Of a DNA stretch of 64,000 nt, positions 29,339-37,886 are shown piece by piece. Made by a program: the position numbers and the translations under genes. Numbering within the stretch: the first letter of the stretch is position 1; every line of letters begins with the position of its first letter. This DNA is from an uncultured Clostridia bacterium (GTDB lineage Bacteria > Bacillota_A > Clostridia > TANB77 > CAG-508): positions 14,708-78,707 of the forward strand of contig CALYAC010000012.1 of assembly GCA_944393405.1 (NCBI GenBank). The letters are read 5' to 3'. Below the pieces are notes generated by a model. It did not search any database, had not been told where the DNA came from, and was given only the letters and a program-made list of their open reading frames with translations.

Positions 29339-31693
29339 TTGGAAAAAAACAATAAACACAATGTATATAAATTTAAGAAGAATAATAAGAAAAGAAAAAA
29401 TAATTTAAGAAAGAATAGAGTAAATGCAAATTTACATTCTATTCCAAGTTCAAATTCTAGTAGAGTTAAAAAAATATTGTCAATTAATGATAGATTAAAA
29501 AGAATATTACTAATATTTTTCTTTATATTTATTCTGCTAATAGTTAGATTAGGATGGATACAATTAGTACAAGGTGCTGATTTGAAAGAAAAAATGTATA
29601 GACAACTTACCACTAGTAAAACAATAAGTCCTAAAAGAGGAACAATATATGATTCTACAGGTAAGGCTTTGGCTATAAGTGCTCAGGTGGATACTGTAAG
29701 TATTGATCCAACTAAAATTGTAGTAAGTGATGAAGATGAAAAGAAAGAAGAAGCATTAACAAAAGCATTAAAGGAAAAAGTAGCAAAAGCTTTTTCAGAT
29801 ATATTTGAATTAGATTATGAAGAAACATTAGAAAAAGTTTCTAGTACTTCTACTAATGTTACAATAGCAAAAAAAGTGGAAAATGATAAAATAGAAGAAT
29901 TAGAAAAATGGATGGAAGAAAATGACATATATAGTGGTATAAATATAGATGAGGATACAAAAAGATATTATCCATATGATAATTTAGCATCTAATTTAAT
30001 AGGCTTTTGTGGAACAGATAACCAAGGTTTATGGGGATTAGAGCTAAAATGGAACAATATTCTAACAGGAACACCAGGAAAAGTAACATCAGCTCAAGAT
30101 GCTGTTCAAGATTTTATACCATATGAGAATAGTACATATATAGCACCACAAAATGGTAATGACATTACATTAACAATAGATGCCAATATTCAAAGTATTG
30201 CTGAAAAATATTTAAAACAAGCTTGTGAAGAAAATCCAGAAAATGATGGTGGAAATGTAATTATAATGAATCCAAATACTGGAGATATATTGGCAATGGC
30301 TACATATCCAGATTACAATCTTAATGATCCATATACATTGGACTATATTCCGGAAAAAACATGGAAAAAAATGTCTGATGAAGAAAAATATGAAAAGCAA
30401 CAACAAACATGGAGTAATAGAGCAGTTTCTTCAACATATGAACCAGGCTCTGTATTTAAAATTGTTACTGCAGCAGCAGGATTAGAAGAGGGGATTGTTG
30501 AAACAGATAAAGAAAATGTATTTTCTTGCAAAGGCTATGAAGAAATATCAGGAGTCAGAATGTATTGCTCTGATAGATATGGACATGGAAAGCAAAGTTT
30601 AAGAGAAGCATTAAAAAATTCTTGTAACCCAGCTTTTATACAATTAGGACAAAAAATTGGTGCATCTACATTATATAGATATTATGATGCATTTGGTTTC
30701 TTTAACACAACAGGATATGCAGACATAGATGGAACAGGAAGCTCAGGAGAAGCCACAGGATATTTTTGGGATTTGAAAAATGTGGGGGATATAGAGCTTG
30801 CAACAATGTCATTTGGACAGAGATTTAGAATAACACCTCTACAAATGATAAGTGCAGTTTCAGCAGTAGCAAATGACGGTGTATTAATGAAGCCAAGAAT
30901 TGCAAAAGAAATAAAAAATACTGATACAGGTGCTGTAACTACAATTGAAACTGAGGAAGTTAGACAAGTTGTATCAGAAGAAACATCTGATAAATTATTA
31001 GATATGCTAGAATCAGTTGTTGATAGTGGAACAGGAAAATATGCTCAAGTTAAAGGGTATAGCATAGCTGGAAAGACAGGTACATCAGAGCCTGATTATG
31101 CAGATGAAGATGCAGGATTTGTTGCTTCATTTGCAGCTATTTCACCAGTAGAAAGTCCAGAAGTAGTAGTATTAGTTACTCTATACGGATTGCCATATTC
31201 AGAAAATCATAGTGGTAGTACAGTAGCAGCACCAGTTGTTTCAAGAATATTATCAGAAGTATTACCATATTTAGGAATACCTTCTGAATCAAATGAAACA
31301 GATTCGAATGCAGAGACAATAACATTAAAAAATGTGAAAAACAAAACAGTTGCTGAAGCTAGAAAAATATTGGAAAAACAAGGATTTGTTTGTGAAATTT
31401 CAGGAAATGATGATGATATTGTTAGTGAACAAATGCCTGTAGCAGGAACATCATTGCTAGAAGATTCAATAGTAAAATTATATACAGAAGATAGTAATTC
31501 TAGAGTATCACAAACTGTTCCAGACTTAAAAGGAATGAGTTTGTCTGAAGCAAAGGTTGCACTAAAAAATAAGAATTTAAATATAAAATACACAGGAAGC
31601 GGAAAAGTTATAAGTCAAGGAATTACAGCTGGAACGTCAGTAGAAGAAGGAACTGTAATAGATGTTGTTCTTCAAACTGAAGTACAAGAATAA
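29339..31693 (+). CDS. Class B penicillin-binding protein with PASTA domains (PBP2/SpoVD-like)
   Basis: 784 aa, TTG start, RBS taggtg. Basic cytoplasmic tail, a transmembrane helix at about residues 58-76, a dimerisation domain starting ISPKRGTIYDSTGKALA, then the transpeptidase: GSVFK (SxxK, serine at about 370), NSCNPAF (SxN) and AGKTGTSE (KTG). Two PASTA repeats occupy about residues 660-784. Layout of SpoVD or division PBP2b/PBP2x. It is away from the main division cluster and is intact, whereas the cluster paralog at 43940-46148 carries a frameshift. Confidence 0.93.
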   Translation: MEKNNKHNVYKFKKNNKKRKNNLRKNRVNANLHSIPSSNSSRVKKILSINDRLKRILLIFFFIFILLIVRLGWIQLVQGADLKEKMYRQLTTSKTISPKRGTIYDSTGKALAISAQVDTVSIDPTKIVVSDEDEKKEEALTKALKEKVAKAFSDIFELDYEETLEKVSSTSTNVTIAKKVENDKIEELEKWMEENDIYSGINIDEDTKRYYPYDNLASNLIGFCGTDNQGLWGLELKWNNILTGTPGKVTSAQDAVQDFIPYENSTYIAPQNGNDITLTIDANIQSIAEKYLKQACEENPENDGGNVIIMNPNTGDILAMATYPDYNLNDPYTLDYIPEKTWKKMSDEEKYEKQQQTWSNRAVSSTYEPGSVFKIVTAAAGLEEGIVETDKENVFSCKGYEEISGVRMYCSDRYGHGKQSLREALKNSCNPAFIQLGQKIGASTLYRYYDAFGFFNTTGYADIDGTGSSGEATGYFWDLKNVGDIELATMSFGQRFRITPLQMISAVSAVANDGVLMKPRIAKEIKNTDTGAVTTIETEEVRQVVSEETSDKLLDMLESVVDSGTGKYAQVKGYSIAGKTGTSEPDYADEDAGFVASFAAISPVESPEVVVLVTLYGLPYSENHSGSTVAAPVVSRILSEVLPYLGIPSESNETDSNAETITLKNVKNKTVAEARKILEKQGFVCEISGNDDDIVSEQMPVAGTSLLEDSIVKLYTEDSNSRVSQTVPDLKGMSLSEAKVALKNKNLNIKYTGSGKVISQGITAGTSVEEGTVIDVVLQTEVQE

Positions 31694-31713
31694 TATAGAT
31701 AGGAGAAAGTTAT

Positions 31714-32583
31714 ATGCCAAGTAGTTTAGAAGAAACTAAATTTATATTAAACAAGTATAAAATTACAGCCAATAAAAGTTTAGGACAAAACTTTTTGATA
31801 GATGATGAAGTTATAAATAATATTATAAAAGCATCAAATATAAACAAGGAAGATCTAGTAATTGAAATAGGACCTGGACTTGGAACACTTACTTCTAAAC
31901 TACTTGAAAATGCAGGAAAAGTAATAGCAATAGAATTAGACAAAAAAATGATTACAATACTTGAAGATAGATTTAGATTATATAATAATTTTAAGTTATT
32001 AAATGAAGATATATTAAAAGTAGATTTAAATAAATTAATAGAAGAAAACAAAGAAAAAATAAAAAATGTAAAAATAGTAGCTAATTTACCATATTATATA
32101 ACTACTCCTATAATTATGAAATTATTAGAAGACAGATTAAATATCGATAGTATAACTGTAATGGTACAGAAGGAAGTTGCTGATAGAATAACAGCAAAAC
32201 CAGGAAATAAACTTTCTGGAGCTATAACATATAGTGTAGATTATTATGCTGAAGCAAAAGGAATAGTTTTTGTTAGTAAAAATAGTTTTATACCAGCTCC
32301 AGAAGTAGATTCAGAAGTAATAAAATTAACAATACGTGATAAAGCTAAAGTGGATTTATTAAGTGAAGATATGTTTTTTAAAGTAATTAAAGCAAGTTTT
32401 ATGCAAAGAAGAAAAACTTTAATAAATGGATTATTAAACTCTGGAATTATTAATGATAAAGAAAAGATAAAAGAGATATTTAAAGAAATAGGTTTAGAGG
32501 AAAATATACGAGGAGAAAAATTAACTTTACAAGAATTTGCAAATTTATCTAATTCTATATATAAAACTATTTCAAAAAATTAA
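31714..32583 (+). CDS. rsmA: 16S rRNA (adenine1518/1519-N6)-dimethyltransferase
   Basis: 289 aa, RBS aggaga. NKSLGQNFLIDDEVIN at the N-terminus, SAM motif IEIGPGLGTLTSKLL (about residue 51), catalytic NLPYYITTPI (about 125), and the conserved SFMQRRKTLINGL block. Also known as KsgA. It starts 20 bases after the PBP gene and could be cotranscribed with it. Confidence 0.96.
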   Translation: MPSSLEETKFILNKYKITANKSLGQNFLIDDEVINNIIKASNINKEDLVIEIGPGLGTLTSKLLENAGKVIAIELDKKMITILEDRFRLYNNFKLLNEDILKVDLNKLIEENKEKIKNVKIVANLPYYITTPIIMKLLEDRLNIDSITVMVQKEVADRITAKPGNKLSGAITYSVDYYAEAKGIVFVSKNSFIPAPEVDSEVIKLTIRDKAKVDLLSEDMFFKVIKASFMQRRKTLINGLLNSGIINDKEKIKEIFKEIGLEENIRGEKLTLQEFANLSNSIYKTISKN

Positions 32584-32637
32584 AAAATATGGTATAATAA
32601 TTATATATGTAAGATATTATGAAAAGGAGGTATTAAA

Positions 32638-33351
32638 TTGAATCAGATTTTAGTTACTGAAAAAGTTTATGTAACACCAGAACTAAAAAGAAAAAAGAAA
32701 CTATATAAAATAGAATTCTTTTTATCTATTCTTTTAGTATGCCTACTTTCTTCATATTACATATATGCTGAATATGATAGAAATAAAACTGAAGAAGTTT
32801 CACAAGAAATTTTATCTCAAGTAAAACAAGATGATACAACAAAGTCTTCTGAGCAAGATCCGATAATTATTGTTTTAAGTGAGAATGAAGCAGATAAAAA
32901 AGATGAGGATGAAGATAAAATTGAAAGAACAACAAATACAACAACAACTGTAAATGGTGTTGAGTATTCTACTGAATCATTTATATCGATTCCTAAAATA
33001 GGAATTAGTTATCCTGTATTAACAGAAACATCTGATGAATTATTAGAAGTATCAGTTAATAAATATTGGGGACCAGCTCCAAATGAGGTAGGTAATTATT
33101 GTATAGTTGGACATAACTATAGAAATGGTAAGATGTTTGGAAAATTGTCAGAACTAGAAGATGGAGATATAGTTAATTTGGAAGATACATCAGGTAGAAC
33201 TTTAAGATATGAAGTGTATAGAAAATATGTAGTAGAACCTACAGATACAAGATGTACTAGCCAATTAACGAACGGTAGAAAAGAATTAACTTTAATAACA
33301 TGTACAAATTATGGAACACAAAGATTAGTAGTTAAATGTAGAGAAATGTAA
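32638..33351 (+). CDS. srtB: Sortase-family transpeptidase
   Basis: 237 aa, TTG start, RBS aaggagg. Transmembrane anchor at about residues 24-44, an acidic linker, then the sortase fold: SIPKIGISYPVL, catalytic His in YCIVGHNYRNG, catalytic Cys in LTLITCTNYG and Arg in QRLVVKCR. The class (B or D) is not certain from sequence alone, so the symbol is a placeholder. No LPXTG-type substrate was recognised in the window. A terminator follows. Confidence 0.82.
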   Translation: MNQILVTEKVYVTPELKRKKKLYKIEFFLSILLVCLLSSYYIYAEYDRNKTEEVSQEILSQVKQDDTTKSSEQDPIIIVLSENEADKKDEDEDKIERTTNTTTTVNGVEYSTESFISIPKIGISYPVLTETSDELLEVSVNKYWGPAPNEVGNYCIVGHNYRNGKMFGKLSELEDGDIVNLEDTSGRTLRYEVYRKYVVEPTDTRCTSQLTNGRKELTLITCTNYGTQRLVVKCREM

Positions 33352-33379
33352 AATTTATAAAAAAATACATAAATACATA

Positions 33380-33413
33380 AAAAAACTTTAAGATTTAATC
33401 TTAAAGTTTTTTA
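33380..33413. terminator. Bidirectional terminator
   Basis: AAAACTTTAAGAT / ATCTTAAAGTTTT with a short loop and A/T tracts on both sides, between the sortase and the convergent antitoxin gene. Confidence 0.82.
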
Positions 33414-33432
33414 TTATATAGAATATAATATG

Positions 33433-33600
33433 TTAATTTAGTTCACTTTTTATAGTTTCAATTAAATTTGGCATATCGATTTCTTCATTGGCAAACTGTT
33501 TGAATAGGGAAACGTCTTCATCTGAAATTGACATTCCTTCTATTGCTAAATCATTTTTAATATTATCTATATCAAAATTAAATATTTCTTCATTAAACAT
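33433..33600 (-). CDS. VbhA-like antitoxin of a Fic module
   Basis: 55 aa from the ATG at 33600, which has GGAGG 7 bases upstream; an upstream in-frame ATG lacks this. The sequence NDLAIEGMSISDEDVSLFKQ resembles VbhA-family antitoxins, whose inhibitory helix carries [ST]xxxE[GN]. Here the residue four before E21 is D17, giving DxxxEG. Located downstream of the fic gene on the same strand with 134 bases between, the reverse of the usual antitoxin-first order. Confidence 0.6.
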   Translation of the reverse strand: MFNEEIFNFDIDNIKNDLAIEGMSISDEDVSLFKQFANEEIDMPNLIETIKSELN

Positions 33601-33734
33601 TTTTCTATCCTCCAATAATATATTTATTTTCAAAATGCCATAACTATCCTATATATCTATTATACCACAAAATTGCAGAAAAGTCCAGTTTTTAGCACTT
33701 TTTAAGAGTATTTTTAAGTGAAAAATAATGATAT

Positions 33735-34343
33735 TTATTGCTTTTCTAAACATATATTAATTAGTTTTTCTAGATCATTTGTATCAGCGATAGATTTGAC
33801 ACTAGCATTGAAAAAATCTTTAGGATCTACTTTTTTTAGATTTAGAATATATTTATTTTTTAATGCTAGTTCTCGTATAAATTCTCTAATAGTTCTTCCA
33901 TTGCCTTCTCTAAAAGGATGTAGAACATTTAGTTCAGAAATATAATATGCTAATTTTTTAGCTATAATATTTTGTGAATAATTTTCTAAATAATTTTCAT
34001 TTTTTAATATATCTAATAATTTATCTAGTTCACTTTCAATGAATTGCCATTCTGCAAATCTAAAAACACCTTTTCCAATGTTTTCAGTTCTAAAAATACC
34101 CGCAAAAGGGTAAATGTCTTCAAATAAATATTTATGAATATCTTTAATATGCTGAGAGTTAAAAGTACCTATAATTCCTTTTTGACGTAATGCTAATAAT
34201 TTGGCAGCAGTAATTTTGGCTTCATATTTTTGTAGTAAAGTATTATCTTTTAAATCTAATTTATTTATTAATATGTCTGTATTTGGATAGCAATATATTG
34301 AGTGTCTATTTTCATATAAATCATCTTCTATATTCTCTTTCAT
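33735..34343 (-). CDS. fic: Fic domain protein, probable AMP-transferase toxin
   Basis: 202 aa from the ATG at 34343 (a GTG five codons upstream is also possible). N-terminal YCYPNTDILINKLDLKD and TAAKLLAL match Fic proteins of the VbhT type. ITGTFN-like GIIGTFNSQHIKDIH and FAGIFRTENIGKG follow, and the active site HPFREGNGR is at residues 142-150, fully canonical, so AMPylation is likely. A single domain, no BID or secretion signal. It probably forms a toxin-antitoxin pair with the downstream 55-aa gene. Confidence 0.88.
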   Translation of the reverse strand: MKENIEDDLYENRHSIYCYPNTDILINKLDLKDNTLLQKYEAKITAAKLLALRQKGIIGTFNSQHIKDIHKYLFEDIYPFAGIFRTENIGKGVFRFAEWQFIESELDKLLDILKNENYLENYSQNIIAKKLAYYISELNVLHPFREGNGRTIREFIRELALKNKYILNLKKVDPKDFFNASVKSIADTNDLEKLINICLEKQ

Positions 34344-34478
34344 AAAATCACCAGCCACATTATAACATATAATATAAAAATAATATATAAGATAATATAG
34401 TTATTTTTATTATGATGTGGTAAACTATATAAAAATATAGAGTATAAATTGATAATTAATAACGAAAAGAGTGATAAC

Positions 34479-35705
34479 GTGAGATTAGTATCAATACCTA
34501 GAGAAAAATATGATAATTATAGGCTTGATCTTATTTTTAACAGCTATAAATGGGATCCACAATTTTTGGATAATAATACTGTAGCAAAATATGCTTTAGT
34601 ACTTACCAATAAAGAGCATAGAGAAGTAGAAAAATTAACAGAAAGACTTGATCAAGAAACTAGAAAAGCTGAAGAATTTTTAAATAAAAATTTGAAATTA
34701 GCTAAACCATTGGTTTTAAATAAAAAAATAAATAATGAAATAAAAAGAATGAAAAATTATAATCCAGATACACATATTAGACTTATGAGATTTGATTTTC
34801 ATCAGACAATAGAAAATAAATGGGTAGTAAGTGAAGTAAATAGTGACGTGCCTGGAGGATTTGCAGAAAGTTCAATAATGCCACAAATTGCTATTAATAC
34901 ATTAAAACAAAAAGATAAATATTGGTATAAAAATTTTGGTGATATATTAACTAATGCTATTAGAGAAAAAGTTGTACAAAATGGAAGAATAATGCTTGTT
35001 CATTGTACATCATATAGTGATGATAGACAAGTTATGCAATTTTTAGGAGATAAATTAAGTGCAATGGGATTTAATGTTATATATGCAGCTGCAGATCATT
35101 TGCGATTTAAAAATAATGAGGCGTACAGTATTCTTGATGGAAATGAAGGAAAAGTTGATGGAATATTTAGATTTACTCCATTAGAATGGTTAATAGATAT
35201 TAAACCAAAACATTGGGAAGGATATTTTGATACCATAACTCCATCTTGTAATCATCCAATTGCAATATTTGCACAAACAAAAAGATTTCCGTTTTGTTGG
35301 GATAGTTTAGAAAAATATGGTATAAAATTATCAACTTGGAGGAAACTACTGCCAGAAACAATAGAAGTTAAGAATTCAAAGAATAGAGAAGAATTTATAT
35401 ATAAACCTGCATATGGTAGAGTAGGAGAGAAAATTTCAATAAAAGAAGCGTGTAAAGATGATGAGTATAAAATAATACTTAATGACGTAAAAACACATCA
35501 AGATAAATATTTGGCACAAAGGAAATTTAATAGTAAGCCATTAATAAGTGAAAATGGTGAAAGCTATCATGTATGTTTGGGATCATATAGTGTAGATGGA
35601 AAACATGCAGGGTATTATGGAAGAATAAGCAAGCTCCCACGTATAGATTCAAACGCAGCAGATATACCAGTATTAATCGAAAGGGGTCTGGAAAATGAAA
35701 GGTAG
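34479..35705 (+). CDS. Glutathionylspermidine-synthase-like ATP-grasp ligase
   Basis: 408 aa from a GTG at 34479 with gagtga upstream; a TTG at 34449 has no RBS. RLMRFDFHQTIENKWVVSEV followed by NSDVPGGFAESS, and C-terminal EEFIYKPAYGRVGEKISI, match the C-terminal ATP-grasp domain of glutathionylspermidine synthases (Glu/Asn metal ligands; KPxxGRxG loop). The amidase half of E. coli Gsp is absent. Such ligases join a carboxylate to a polyamine amine. It is the first gene of a tightly packed operon ending in a homospermidine-synthase-like gene, supporting a polyamine substrate (inference). Confidence 0.78.
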   Translation: MRLVSIPREKYDNYRLDLIFNSYKWDPQFLDNNTVAKYALVLTNKEHREVEKLTERLDQETRKAEEFLNKNLKLAKPLVLNKKINNEIKRMKNYNPDTHIRLMRFDFHQTIENKWVVSEVNSDVPGGFAESSIMPQIAINTLKQKDKYWYKNFGDILTNAIREKVVQNGRIMLVHCTSYSDDRQVMQFLGDKLSAMGFNVIYAAADHLRFKNNEAYSILDGNEGKVDGIFRFTPLEWLIDIKPKHWEGYFDTITPSCNHPIAIFAQTKRFPFCWDSLEKYGIKLSTWRKLLPETIEVKNSKNREEFIYKPAYGRVGEKISIKEACKDDEYKIILNDVKTHQDKYLAQRKFNSKPLISENGESYHVCLGSYSVDGKHAGYYGRISKLPRIDSNAADIPVLIERGLENER

Positions 35706-36354
35706 GGATATATTTAAAATATGGGCTCCTACAGGTGCAAAATGGGTTGATTGGGTTAGACCAGTACCATTTGTAGGGATTGATGATAATTTTAAAACAT
35801 ATCAGTTAAATGATTTTATAATAACAGATATAACATATATAAATAAACTAATACCAAATACAGCAATAATAATCGATCTTCCTGGTAATGCTAGCATTAA
35901 AGAAGGAATAGCAGTTTCAAAAAAAGGTTATAGACCAATACCTATATTTAATGGAACAGATGAGCAAAAAGGATCAAAGGCAACTGTAGATAACAAGATA
36001 GTTAAGCTAGGATTAATTAAAGGAGCTATAGAATTAGAAAGAATTAATATAAGAAATGATGCACCACCCGCTTTTTTATTAAATACTGATCGTATGAATA
36101 GATTTAAAATGGATGTTTCAATTTTTGATAATAGTTGGGATATATATGCACAAGATCTTCCATCAGCAGAATATTTTTTACGAAATGGAATTGATAAAAT
36201 AATAATAAGATCAGAAATCATACAAAAAGATTTAAATAAAATTTTATATAAATTTCAAAAAAAAGGAATAAAAATATTGTTTACTGATGGATATGAGGAA
36301 CCTAAAAATGTAAAATTAAAGAAACCTCATACAAAATCAATTGATGAGATATAG
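35695..36354 (+). CDS. Unknown protein in the polyamine-type operon
   Basis: 219 aa. Its ATG overlaps the end of the ligase gene by 11 bases, with RBS aaagggg inside it, so the two are translationally coupled. Visible blocks: KIWAPTGAKWVDWVRPVPFV at the start, IIIDLPGNASIKEGIAVSKK, a GYRPIPIFNGT loop, PPAFLLNTDRM and FDNSWDIYAQDLPSAEYFL. No transmembrane helix or signal. Family not recognised; the many aromatic and loop motifs suggest an enzyme or binding subunit. Its function is likely tied to its neighbours. Confidence 0.7.
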   Translation: MKGRDIFKIWAPTGAKWVDWVRPVPFVGIDDNFKTYQLNDFIITDITYINKLIPNTAIIIDLPGNASIKEGIAVSKKGYRPIPIFNGTDEQKGSKATVDNKIVKLGLIKGAIELERINIRNDAPPAFLLNTDRMNRFKMDVSIFDNSWDIYAQDLPSAEYFLRNGIDKIIIRSEIIQKDLNKILYKFQKKGIKILFTDGYEEPKNVKLKKPHTKSIDEI

Positions 36355-36367
36355 AAGGAGCAAATAT

Positions 36368-37837
36368 ATGATAAAGTTTGATGGTAAAATTGTACAATTT
36401 GGTTTTGGGGCAGTTGGTAAAAGCTTTTATGAAAAAATAAAAAAAGAAATAAAATTTAATGAGAATAAATATTATGTAATAACAGCTAATCAAGATGAAT
36501 ATAAAGCATATATAAATTTAGGAGGAATGGTAGAAAACTTTATTACAATTGAAGTCACTAAAGATAATTATCAAAAAGTGTTTGAAAGGTACTTAAATGA
36601 AGGAGATTTATTAATAGATTTTGCTGATACAGTAGGTACAAAAGATATATGTAGTTGGTGTGCTGAGAATAATATCATGTATATTAATACAGGTGAGGCT
36701 GATTGGCCTGAAAATTGGTATAGCATTTTAAATGAAAATTTAAAAAAAAGTGGGTTAAAAGAAAGATATCATAATAATAAAAAAGTTAATAAATACCCAA
36801 TTGTTTTGCAACATGGAAATAATCCAGGATTAGTTTCTCATTTTGTAAAAGCTGGGATTGAATATATTATAAATAAACAATATAAAAAAGATAAAAAATT
36901 AAAAGAACTAATAGCAAACAATAAATTTAACGAAGTGGCTAGAATACTGGGCATAAAAATGATACATGTAAATGATATTGATTTACAAGAAATAAATGAT
37001 GAATACAAAGATAATACTTTATATAACACATGGTGTGTTGATTCTTTTTTCTTTGAAATGCTTAGTGAAGCTACATTTGACATAGGAACACATGAAAATA
37101 TTAATTATGAAAATGAGTGTAAATTAATAGATTATAATAATGGTTTTTTAGAATTTAATAAATTGGCAGTAAATAAAAAATGTCGTACATATTATCCAAA
37201 TGGAGAATTTGAGGGATTTTTAGTGCCACATGAGGAAACAATAACAATTGCTAAAAGCTTAGAAGTAAAAAATGATAAAGGCGTGGCTTATCGTCCTTCT
37301 GTTATGTTCATATATTCTCCTTGTGAATTTGCAAGAAAGTATTTTAATAAAGCAAAAGTAAATGAATATCCATATCCAGATCCAAACAAACCAGCAGATT
37401 GTGAAAATGAAAATGGACAGACTATTGTTAGAGGCTATGTTTACCCTAAAAATTCAGAAATTGTATATAAGGAAAAAATAAAATCAGGAACTGAATATGT
37501 TGGTGTATTAATTATTGGAGAAAATTTTGATCCGGTTTGGGTAGGAAATAGAATTGAAATGTCATTCTTATATAAGAATCCTAAAGAATCATATTGGCAA
37601 ACACCTACAATTACTCCTGTGGCAATGTCAGCTTTAGCAGCAGTTTGTTGGATGATAAAAAATAAAGATAAAGGAGATATTTATTTTCCAGATGATATAA
37701 ATGACTATAAATATATAATAAAAATTGCTGAGAAATATATTTCAAAAACTATATATAGAACATTTGATAAAAATACTTTAGAAGAAAGTTTAAAAATTAA
37801 TTTTTCTAATTTACAGTCTAAAGATCTATTTATTTAA
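36368..37837 (+). CDS. Homospermidine synthase-like NAD-dependent enzyme
   Basis: 489 aa from the ATG at 36368 (RBS gaaggag). N-terminal Rossmann motif IVQFGFGAVGKSF, then LIDFADTVGTKD, NTGEADWPENW, LQHGNNPGLVSHFVKAG and WVGNRIEMSFL, which fit bacterial homospermidine synthase (saccharopine dehydrogenase-like superfamily), which joins two putrescines, or putrescine and spermidine, into sym-homospermidine. Thirteen bases after the 219-aa gene and followed by a strong terminator, so this is a three-gene operon. Confidence 0.8.
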   Translation: MIKFDGKIVQFGFGAVGKSFYEKIKKEIKFNENKYYVITANQDEYKAYINLGGMVENFITIEVTKDNYQKVFERYLNEGDLLIDFADTVGTKDICSWCAENNIMYINTGEADWPENWYSILNENLKKSGLKERYHNNKKVNKYPIVLQHGNNPGLVSHFVKAGIEYIINKQYKKDKKLKELIANNKFNEVARILGIKMIHVNDIDLQEINDEYKDNTLYNTWCVDSFFFEMLSEATFDIGTHENINYENECKLIDYNNGFLEFNKLAVNKKCRTYYPNGEFEGFLVPHEETITIAKSLEVKNDKGVAYRPSVMFIYSPCEFARKYFNKAKVNEYPYPDPNKPADCENENGQTIVRGYVYPKNSEIVYKEKIKSGTEYVGVLIIGENFDPVWVGNRIEMSFLYKNPKESYWQTPTITPVAMSALAAVCWMIKNKDKGDIYFPDDINDYKYIIKIAEKYISKTIYRTFDKNTLEESLKINFSNLQSKDLFI

Positions 37838-37841
37838 TAAT

Positions 37842-37881
37842 AAAGGAATGAATTTTAGTAAATTACTAAATTCATTCCTTT
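37842..37881. terminator. Bidirectional terminator
   Basis: Long stem AAAGGAATGAATTT / AAATTCATTCCTTT with A/T runs on both sides, between the polyamine-type operon and the convergent DUF2207 gene. Confidence 0.88.
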
Positions 37882-37886
37882 TAATA

